The position numbers and the translations under genes are program-made. Positions 1 through 5,274 of a DNA stretch of 5,796 nt are shown in pieces. The stretch comes from an uncultured Clostridia bacterium (lineage in GTDB: Bacteria > Bacillota > Clostridia > Oscillospirales > Acutalibacteraceae), in assembly GCA_946628455.1 (NCBI GenBank), contig CAMOWP010000114.1:1-5796 (forward strand). The letters are read 5' to 3'. Positions within the stretch are counted from its first letter, which is position 1. Each line of letters begins with the position of its first letter. The notes under the pieces were generated by a model. It searched no databases, was not told the origin of the DNA, and worked only from the letters and a program-made list of their open reading frames with translations.

Positions 1-118
1 TTGCCTTCCCCGTTTTCAGAATTGAAAGATTAGCCTGAGTAATTCCTATTCTGTTAGCAAGCTCAAGGGAGCTCATTTTCCTTTTGGCAAGCATAACATC
101 AAGATTTACAACAATCAT
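1..118 (-). CDS. YozG-like XRE helix-turn-helix regulator, partial (C-terminus beyond the window)
   Basis: The ATG at 118-116 opens a frame that stays open to the window edge and gives 39 residues. It begins MIVVNLDVMLAKRKMSS and continues with ELANRIGITQANLSILKTGKA. This is the first half of the compact Cro/CI (XRE) DNA-binding domain seen in YozG-like regulators of about 65-70 residues, in which 'NLSILKTGKA' covers the end of the recognition helix. Such proteins are small cytoplasmic DNA-binding factors and usually sit directly after a DUF2975 membrane protein, as here. Only 2 bp separate its ATG from the DUF2975 stop at 121-123, so translational coupling is likely. A weak GGTGGTG (124-130) inside the end of the upstream gene can serve as ribosome site. 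The target genes are unknown. Self-regulation through the direct repeats at 636-665 is inferred. Confidence 0.88.
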   Translation of the reverse strand, partial: MIVVNLDVMLAKRKMSSLELANRIGITQANLSILKTGKA

Positions 119-120
119 AA

Positions 121-600
121 TTACACCACCAAATCGTTTTCTTCTTTAATGATTATTGCCTTGTTCATAACGTTTCTGACCACTCTTACAACAAGAGCCA
201 TAAACGCTTCGCCGAACGCAAGAAGGATAACAGTTTCAATGGATTTATACATAACTGCAATAATCACATATGAAACAAGACCAACCGCACAGGCGATAAA
301 GCAGCACCATGTTATTATATTTAACAATTTAATATTCTTAACGTCAAATACTATGTCCTTCTTAATATTGCCAAGTATTTTATCAAGGCAGACAAGTGCA
401 ATATAGCCGAGCGGCACAACTGCATAAAACGGATAGATAAGATATTTACCGTGAACTGCAATCATAACGAAATAATACCAGTCGCTTTCCTGCGCCTTCA
501 TAAGAATCGGAAACGCGATTACCGAAAACGCAAGAAGCGCATAACATAATCTGACTGCCGCAAGAGTAAGCCCTGTTGATTTATCACTGTATTTCATCAT
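121..600 (-). CDS. DUF2975 family four-helix membrane protein
   Basis: A protein of 159 residues, the usual size for DUF2975. Hydrophobic segments at about residues 11-33, 53-74, 93-116 and 121-142 predict four membrane helices. Family-like features are the 'LGNIKKDIVFDVKN' loop after helix 2 (about 76-89), 'ITWCCFIA' in helix 3, and the C-terminal 'FMALVVRVVRNV...IKEENDLVV' block. The molecular role of DUF2975 is not established. Members are typically paired with a YozG-like XRE regulator, which follows here after 2 bp, so a role in sensing or in holding the regulator at the membrane is possible but only inferred. An AAAAGGAGA ribosome site lies at 605-613. The first ATG (600-598) leaves 5 nt after GGAG and the second (597-595) leaves 8 nt, so the second Met may be the real start (158 residues). 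The gene has its own promoter upstream. Confidence 0.87.
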   Translation of the reverse strand: MMKYSDKSTGLTLAAVRLCYALLAFSVIAFPILMKAQESDWYYFVMIAVHGKYLIYPFYAVVPLGYIALVCLDKILGNIKKDIVFDVKNIKLLNIITWCCFIACAVGLVSYVIIAVMYKSIETVILLAFGEAFMALVVRVVRNVMNKAIIIKEENDLVV

Positions 601-620
601 AACATCTCCTTTTCAGGTAA

Positions 621-649
621 TATATACCACTAAAATTATCGTTTGTCAA
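621..649 (-). promoter_or_regulatory. Sigma-A-type promoter of the DUF2975-XRE pair
   Basis: On the minus strand a perfect -35 TTGACA (644-649) is followed by a 17-bp spacer and TATATA (621-626). TATATT, two bases further on (619-624), is a less well spaced alternative. Transcription would begin near 614, leaving a very short leader that contains the AAAAGGAGA ribosome site. This supports separate expression of the DUF2975-XRE pair from the GH13 gene, which ends at a terminator just upstream. Confidence 0.75.
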
Positions 650-665
650 TAATTATTTATCGTTT
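636..665 (-). promoter_or_regulatory. Candidate operator: two AAACGATAA direct repeats around the -35 box
   Basis: The 9-mer AAACGATAA occurs twice on the minus strand, at 657-665 and 636-644, in the same orientation and with starts 21 bp apart, about two helical turns. The downstream copy overlaps the last base of the TTGACA -35 box (644-649) and runs into the spacer, while the other lies just upstream of the box. Identical half-sites on the same face of the helix, placed where binding would block RNA polymerase, suggest an operator. The XRE protein encoded by the second gene is the obvious candidate binder, by inference only. Confidence 0.5.
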
Positions 666-684
666 TAACAAAATATTCACAAAA

Positions 685-713
685 AAATAAAAGGTCGAAA
701 CGACCTTTTATTT
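685..713 (-). terminator. Intrinsic terminator of the glgP-GH13 operon
   Basis: The arms 701-713 and 685-697 pair without mismatch (13 bp: a GGTCG/CGACC core flanked by A/T pairs) around a 3-nt loop at 698-700. On the minus strand the GC core is followed by TTTTATTTTTTT, a good U-tract. The stop codon of the GH13 gene (708-710) and its last Lys codon lie inside the first arm. The U-tract partly forms the lower stem, as in a classical Rho-independent terminator. On the plus strand the arms are also flanked by an A/T run, but no plus-strand gene ends here. Confidence 0.85.
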
Positions 714-2564
714 ATACCTTATAATAAGCGAATACCTGTAAGGCTCCAGATAGAGCGCATTGTTCACGGGTGAATTGCCGAGCAGAGTGTAGCAGTTGCT
801 CCATTCATCGCTGAGCGAAACTGTTATCATTTCCTCGTCAAGATTTATTGCAACTATAACCTCGCTCTTTTCGTTTTCACGTGAATATGCAATAGTTTTA
901 TGCGAGCAGAAATACTCCTTGAAATCACCGTTTTTAAACACATCCGTTCCGTGCCTTATTTCGCCGAGGCGTCTGTACCATTTCAGAAGCTCCTCGTTTT
1001 TATTATCCCAATCCATACAAGCGCGATTGAACGGGTCCTTCATTCCCTGCATTCCTATTTCGTCTCCGTAATAGATTGACGGAACGCCCGGCAGAGTGAA
1101 CTGAATAAGCGTTGCAAGCTTCATCATTGAGATACCCTTTAAGTAATCATAATCCGAAAGCCTGTTATGCTCATGCTGCCACTGCCTTCCGTAGCCCTCA
1201 GGGTCAGGTCCTGCAAGGCGGGTTATTGCTCTTTCGGTATCGTGTGTTCCGATATGATTCATAAGAATATTAAGCACCTGCGGCGGATAATTTTCAATTA
1301 TGCTCATAACCCCGTCAAAAAATGCGTCAGCGTTCTGAAACTTTATAAAATTCAAAACAGTGTCGCAAAACGGATAGTTCATAACTGAGTCAAGCTGGTC
1401 GCCGAGGAGGTAACGCCGTCTTTCGCCGTATGCCTCTTTATTAGTAGCGTCCTCCCAGACCTCGCCTAAGATGAGCGCGTTTTTATTCTCAGCCTTAACG
1501 GCCTTTCTTACGTCGTCAAGAAAAACGTCGGGAAGCTCGTCTGCAACGTCAAGCCTCCAGCCTGCCGCGCCTGTTCTGAGCCATTTTCTGAGGATTCCCT
1601 TTTCGCCGCAGATATATTCTCTGTAGCTCTCGTTCTCCTCAATAACCTCGGGAAGAAGCCTGATTCCCCACCAGGATTTATATTCATCGGGGTATTCTGT
1701 GAATTTATACCATTCGAAATACTCGCTGTCCTTGCTGTTATACGCGCCGACAGTGTCGTAATTAGAAAACTTATTGAAATACTTACTGTCAATTCCCGTA
1801 TGGCTGAAAACGCCGTCGAGAATTATTCTGATATTATACTTTTTAGCTTCTTTGCAGAGACGCACAAAATCTTCATACGTTCCGAGAAGCGGGTCGATTT
1901 TCTCATAGTCGGCAGTGTCATACCTGTGGTTTGAATTAGCTTCAAAAATCGGGTTAAGGTAAATACAGCTTACGGATAAATCTGCAAGATACGGAAGCTT
2001 CTGCTCAATGCCCTTAAGGTCGCCGCAAAAATAATCGTTATTCCATATGCCGTTCATCTGCTCTTCCTTCCAGAACGGCTCCTCGCCCCACTTTCTTAAA
2101 ACGCGGCTTTCTCTTACGCCGTTTTTAGCCGCGCCGCTGAAGCTGAATCTGTCAGGAAAAATCTGATAGATTATGCCGCCCTTAAGCCAGTCGGGAGTTG
2201 TGAATTCATCGTCATAAACCGTCTGCTGAAAATCGCCTCCGTCGGGCGCAAAATCGCCTATGCCGCGGCCGACGTTGCGGATAAAGCTTTTGCCCCAATC
2301 CGTTTCAAGCTCAAAGTGATAGAAATAAAGGCCGCTTGTTGTTGCGGAAAAATGAAGCTCCCAGTATTCGTGGGAATCTCCGCACATACCCGCCCAGAAC
2401 ATTGAGTAATAAGCGGGCGGCTCGCCCTCCTTGGTTATGCACAGCTGAGCGCCGTGGCACGATACGGAGCGCGGAACAACAATGCGAAGCTTAACCTTTT
2501 CGTTAGTTGCAATGGCGCGGATTTTATCCTTGTATTCAGTTTTTCGGGAATTGAAAACTGTCAT
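708..2564 (-). CDS. Intracellular GH13 alpha-glucan hydrolase (neopullulanase / cyclomaltodextrinase / pullulanase-like)
   Basis: An enzyme of 618 residues that hydrolyses alpha-glucosidic bonds in maltodextrins or glycogen fragments. There is no signal peptide, so it is cytoplasmic. About residues 1-105 resemble the beta-sandwich (CBM34-like) domain that precedes many maltodextrin-acting GH13 enzymes. The (beta/alpha)8 barrel starts at YQIFPDRF (133-140), followed by CGDLKGI (180-186) and HRYDT (213-217). The conserved regions are I DGVFSH (250-255), II GWRLDVADE with nucleophile D339, III GEVWED with acid/base E368, and IV GTHDTER with H441 and stabiliser D442. GDEIGM (500-505) follows, then a C-terminal beta domain. 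The catalytic set is complete. A TTG codon at 2573-2571 could extend the frame by three residues, but AAAGG lies directly against it and 9 nt before the ATG at 2564-2562, so the ATG was chosen. It is 57 bp after glgP and probably co-transcribed. The exact bond specificity (alpha-1,4 or alpha-1,6) cannot be settled. Confidence 0.93.
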   Translation of the reverse strand: MTVFNSRKTEYKDKIRAIATNEKVKLRIVVPRSVSCHGAQLCITKEGEPPAYYSMFWAGMCGDSHEYWELHFSATTSGLYFYHFELETDWGKSFIRNVGRGIGDFAPDGGDFQQTVYDDEFTTPDWLKGGIIYQIFPDRFSFSGAAKNGVRESRVLRKWGEEPFWKEEQMNGIWNNDYFCGDLKGIEQKLPYLADLSVSCIYLNPIFEANSNHRYDTADYEKIDPLLGTYEDFVRLCKEAKKYNIRIILDGVFSHTGIDSKYFNKFSNYDTVGAYNSKDSEYFEWYKFTEYPDEYKSWWGIRLLPEVIEENESYREYICGEKGILRKWLRTGAAGWRLDVADELPDVFLDDVRKAVKAENKNALILGEVWEDATNKEAYGERRRYLLGDQLDSVMNYPFCDTVLNFIKFQNADAFFDGVMSIIENYPPQVLNILMNHIGTHDTERAITRLAGPDPEGYGRQWQHEHNRLSDYDYLKGISMMKLATLIQFTLPGVPSIYYGDEIGMQGMKDPFNRACMDWDNKNEELLKWYRRLGEIRHGTDVFKNGDFKEYFCSHKTIAYSRENEKSEVIVAINLDEEMITVSLSDEWSNCYTLLGNSPVNNALYLEPYRYSLIIRYK

Positions 2565-2573
2565 AACAATCAA

Positions 2574-2578
2574 CCTTT
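2574..2578 (-). promoter_or_regulatory. Ribosome binding site that decides the GH13 start
   Basis: AAAGG reads on the minus strand at 2578-2574 and is immediately followed by TTG ATT GTT ATG. The spacer to the TTG is 0 nt, which is not usable, and to the ATG it is 9 nt, which is normal. This site therefore supports the ATG at 2562-2564 and a protein starting MTVFNSRK. Confidence 0.75.
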
Positions 2579-2590
2579 AAAGCATTGAAT

Positions 2591-2613
2591 GGGAGAGCGA
2601 AAAACACTCTCCC
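2591..2613. other. Intergenic hairpin between glgP and the GH13 gene
   Basis: GGGAGAG (2591-2597) and CTCTCCC (2607-2613) form a perfect 7-bp, GC-rich stem with a 9-nt loop, starting 8 bp after the glgP stop. On the transcribed (minus) strand it is followed by ATTCAATGC rather than a U-run, so it is not a convincing terminator. It may instead protect the 3' end of glgP mRNA or mark a processing point that sets the relative levels of the two enzymes. The function is inferred. Confidence 0.55.
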
Positions 2614-2621
2614 CTGCAATT

Positions 2622-5144
2622 TTATTTAGTCTTTTTTGAAGCTCTTTTCTTAGCTGTTTTCTTTTCAGCCTTTGCTTCCTTTTTATCAGCCTTTGAGCCC
2701 ATGGGAGCGCTCTTTTTGGATTTCTTAGGCTGCTGAACGTCAAACTGAACGGGCTTTGTGTGCCAGATATTGTTAGCGTAATCCATAATCGAGCGGTCTG
2801 CGCTGAAAACGCCTGCGCCGCTGATATTCATGAGGCTCATTCTTGTGAAAGCCTCAGTGTCCTTATACGCTCTTGAAATCTCCTCCTGAGTTTTTCTGTA
2901 ATCGGCAAAATCAGCAAGAGCCATATACTGGTCAACGTTTGTTAGTGTTGAAACGACCTCGTCAAAGCGCTTGCCGTTTACGCCGAAGCGGATAAACTCA
3001 ATTGCGTTTCTGAGCGTTTCGTTATTATTGTAGTATTCCATCGGGTTGTAGCCGCTGTTCTGAAGGGATACAACCTCGGGAGTATTCATACCGAAAATGT
3101 AAATATTATCGCTGCCTACAGCATCGTAAATCTCAACGTTTGCGCCGTCCATAGTTCCAAGCGTTACAGCGCCGTTGAGCATAAGCTTCATATTACCTGT
3201 TCCCGAAGCCTCTGTTCCCGCAAGAGAAATCTGCTCTGAAATATCAGCCGCGGGCATAAGCATCTCGGCAACGGAAACGTTGTAATCCTCAACGAAAACA
3301 ACCTTGAGCTTATCATTAACGTCCTCATCGTTATTGATAACCTTTGAAAGCGCGTCAATAAGCTCGATAAGCTTCTTCGCCATAAAGTAGCCCGGAGCCG
3401 CCTTTGATGCGAAGATGTAGGTTTTCGGGTAATAATCAGCGTTCGGGTTAGCCTTGAGCATCTGATATTCTGAAATAATGTTGAGAATATTGAGCTGCTG
3501 CCTCTTATATTCGTGAAGGCGTTTAACCTGAACGTCGAAGATTGAATCGGGGTTAATCTCAACGCCCTGCTTTTTCTTAAGATACTTTGCAAAGCGTACC
3601 TTGTTTTCGTGCTTGATTTCAGCTAACCTTTTAAGCACCTTGCTGTCGTCCTTAAAATCGCGGAGCTTGAGAAGCTCGTCGGACTTAGTAATGAAGCCGT
3701 CTCCGATAAGCTCTGTAATGTATGCGGTAAGCGCAGGGTTAGCCTGGCAAATCCAGCGTCTGAAGGCGATACCGTTAGTTACGTTTGTGAATTTCTCGGG
3801 AGTGAGAGTGTAGAAATCGTTGAAAACGGTGTCCTTAAGAATTTCGCTGTGAAGCGCCGAAACGCCGTTTACGCTGTGCGAGCCTGCAACGCAGAGATTA
3901 GCCATACGCACTACGCCGCCCGAAACGATAGCCATTCTTTCAACCTTGTCTGCGTCGTTTGTGAGCGACCATACGTAAGCTCTGAAGCGGTTATCAATTT
4001 CCTTTGTAATCTGATAGATACGCGGAAGGAGACGGGAGTAGAGCTCCTCGCTCCAGCACTCGAGCGCTTCCTTCATAACGGTGTGGTTTGTATATGCAAT
4101 AGTTCTTGTTACTATTGACCAGGCATCATCCCAGCCGTAGCCGCACTCGTCAAGCATAATTCTCATAAGCTCGGGGATAGCCATTGTCGGGTGAGTGTCG
4201 TTGATATGAATTGCGATTTTTTCAGGAAGGTTATCAAGCGTTCCGTAACGTGAAAGGTGGCGCTGAATGATATCCTGGATTGAAGCGGAAACGAGGAAAT
4301 ACTGCTGACGAAGCCTTAAGCTCTTGCCCTCTGGTGAATTATCGGCAGGGTAAAGAATCTTTGAGATAGCCTCAGCCATAGCGCTCTGCTCCATAGCCTT
4401 GATATATGAGCCCTGGTTGAAAAGAGCCATATCAAGCTCAGGCTTTTTGGAAGCCCAGAGCCTCAGGCGGGATACGCCCTTGCCCTTGCCCGATACATAC
4501 ATATCGTAAGGAATAGCAACAACCGAGTTTGCATTAAGGTGATTAACGTGGTGATATTCGCCGTCCCAGCTGTCCTCAATATAGCCTTCAAACTTAACCT
4601 CAACTGCTCTTTCCTCGCGCGGAACAAGCCAGACGTCGCCGCCCGGGAGCCAGAAATCGGGAAGCTCTGTCTGCCAGCCGTCAACAAGCTTCTGCTTGAA
4701 GATACCGGCTTCGTAGCGGATTGAATAGCCCATTGACTGGAAGCCGTTTGTTGCAAGGCCGTCAAGATAGCAGGCGGCAAGTCTTCCGAGTCCGCCGTTG
4801 CCGAGGCCTGCGTCAGGCTCGCAGTCATAAAGCCTGTCAAGCTTGATATCCATAGCCGAAAGCGCTTCCTCAAAAACGCCCGTTAAGCCTAAATTGTAAA
4901 GGTTATTTCTGAGAGAACGCCCCATAAGAAATTCCATACAGAGATAGTAAATCTCTTTTGAATCCTGATTCTTTGCAACGTCTCTGAAATCGCTGTTCAT
5001 AGCAGAGAGTCTGTCTCTTACTATCATTGAAACGGCTTTATAAAACTGCTCCTCGCTTGCCTCCTCGGGAGTTACGCCGAAGAAATGGGAGAGCTTATCC
5101 GTTATTAGTTTTTTAGCCTGTGCAGCTGAAAGTGCTGTTTTCAT
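2622..5144 (-). CDS. glgP: Glycogen/maltodextrin phosphorylase (GT35)
   Basis: A pyridoxal-phosphate enzyme that uses phosphate to cleave terminal alpha-1,4-glucosyl units from glycogen or maltodextrin, giving glucose-1-phosphate in the cytoplasm. It has 840 residues, slightly longer than many bacterial members because of its tail. Family motifs are YYLCMEFLMGRSL (66-78), GLGNGGLGRLAACYLDGLA (113-131), HINDTHP (313-319), KRLHEYKRQ (541-549), and the PLP signature EASGTGNMK, with K653 as the cofactor lysine. The phosphorylase core ends near IWH (793-795). It is followed by a tail with 15 Lys in the last 34 residues (2625-2726), which is unusual. The start is secure: GGAGG (5151-5155) lies 6 nt before the ATG. 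The gene has its own promoter and a candidate operator and leads an operon with the GH13 hydrolase 57 bp downstream. The family has overlapping glycogen and maltodextrin activities (GlgP, MalP), so the preferred substrate is not certain. Confidence 0.97.
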   Translation of the reverse strand: MKTALSAAQAKKLITDKLSHFFGVTPEEASEEQFYKAVSMIVRDRLSAMNSDFRDVAKNQDSKEIYYLCMEFLMGRSLRNNLYNLGLTGVFEEALSAMDIKLDRLYDCEPDAGLGNGGLGRLAACYLDGLATNGFQSMGYSIRYEAGIFKQKLVDGWQTELPDFWLPGGDVWLVPREERAVEVKFEGYIEDSWDGEYHHVNHLNANSVVAIPYDMYVSGKGKGVSRLRLWASKKPELDMALFNQGSYIKAMEQSAMAEAISKILYPADNSPEGKSLRLRQQYFLVSASIQDIIQRHLSRYGTLDNLPEKIAIHINDTHPTMAIPELMRIMLDECGYGWDDAWSIVTRTIAYTNHTVMKEALECWSEELYSRLLPRIYQITKEIDNRFRAYVWSLTNDADKVERMAIVSGGVVRMANLCVAGSHSVNGVSALHSEILKDTVFNDFYTLTPEKFTNVTNGIAFRRWICQANPALTAYITELIGDGFITKSDELLKLRDFKDDSKVLKRLAEIKHENKVRFAKYLKKKQGVEINPDSIFDVQVKRLHEYKRQQLNILNIISEYQMLKANPNADYYPKTYIFASKAAPGYFMAKKLIELIDALSKVINNDEDVNDKLKVVFVEDYNVSVAEMLMPAADISEQISLAGTEASGTGNMKLMLNGAVTLGTMDGANVEIYDAVGSDNIYIFGMNTPEVVSLQNSGYNPMEYYNNNETLRNAIEFIRFGVNGKRFDEVVSTLTNVDQYMALADFADYRKTQEEISRAYKDTEAFTRMSLMNISGAGVFSADRSIMDYANNIWHTKPVQFDVQQPKKSKKSAPMGSKADKKEAKAEKKTAKKRASKKTK

Positions 5145-5190
5145 ATATATCCTCCAAAAAATTGAATTAAATTTACTATATTATTTACTA

Positions 5191-5213
5191 TTTTTGTGTA
5201 TTATACACGAAAA
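5191..5213. promoter_or_regulatory. Candidate operator palindrome over the glgP -10 box
   Basis: A 23-bp inverted repeat is centred on 5202. The core GTGTA-TTA-TACAC (5196-5208) is perfect. Outside it one mismatched pair (5195/5209) is followed by four more matching pairs, TTTT (5191-5194) against AAAA (5210-5213). The -10 box (5200-5205) lies in the middle, and the palindrome runs to about the expected transcription start, so a bound dimer would block polymerase. GTGTA/TACAC half-sites recall operators of some GntR-type regulators, but no regulator is encoded next to it and the binder is unknown. It does not fit the CcpA cre pattern. Confidence 0.55.
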
Positions 5214-5228
5214 TATATTATATTGCAA
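5200..5228 (-). promoter_or_regulatory. glgP: Sigma-A-type promoter of glgP
   Basis: On the minus strand TTGCAA (5223-5228) is followed by exactly 17 bp and then a perfect TATAAT (5200-5205). Transcription would start near 5193, giving an AT-rich leader of about 49 nt that ends in the GGAGG ribosome site. The promoter begins about 20 bp beyond the terminator of the preceding gene, so glgP forms a new transcription unit. Confidence 0.8.
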
Positions 5229-5238
5229 GCATAATATA
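5214..5238. repeat. glgP: AT-rich inverted repeat around the glgP -35 box
   Basis: TATATTAT (5214-5221) and ATAATATA (5231-5238) are exact inverted copies separated by 9 bp that contain the -35 TTGCAA. The repeat centre (5226) is 24 bp from the centre of the -10 palindrome. It could be a second, weaker regulator site. However, it is made only of A and T in a very AT-rich stretch and may be chance. Confidence 0.3.
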
Positions 5239-5249
5239 AAAATTAAATT

Positions 5250-5271
5250 AGAGGCACAAAAACGTGCCTCT
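5250..5271 (-). terminator. Terminator of the flippase gene
   Basis: The arms 5264-5271 and 5250-5257 (GAGGCAC/GTGCCTC plus one A/T pair) form a perfect 8-bp stem with a 6-nt loop, 3 bp after the flippase stop codon. On the minus strand the stem is followed by AATTTAATTTTTATA, an interrupted but U-rich tail. This separates the polysaccharide gene from glgP. Confidence 0.75.
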
Positions 5272-5274
5272 GAA

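Noticed and set aside
149..406. Plus-strand open frame of 85 codons
   Set aside because: It is antisense to the well-supported DUF2975 gene, has no ribosome site, and its product is unlike any family I recognise.
641..660. Possible CcpA cre site near TTGACAAACGATAAT
   Set aside because: It has the central CG but fails the conserved positions of the cre consensus. The exact direct repeat explains the sequence better.
796..1388. Plus-strand open frames at 796-1071 and 1167-1388
   Set aside because: Both are antisense shadows of the GH13 coding region and overlap its conserved motifs. Neither has initiation signals.
1508..1792. Minus-strand frame of 94 codons inside the GH13 gene
   Set aside because: It is an alternative frame of a gene with intact catalytic motifs, with low-complexity Ser/Arg/Thr composition typical of a shadow.
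3188..4873. Open frames inside glgP on both strands (3188-3592, 3601-3813, 3849-4118, 4463-4873, 4539-4724)
   Set aside because: glgP is continuous and carries all family motifs across these positions. The extra frames have Ser/Arg/Leu-rich shadow composition and no family resemblance.
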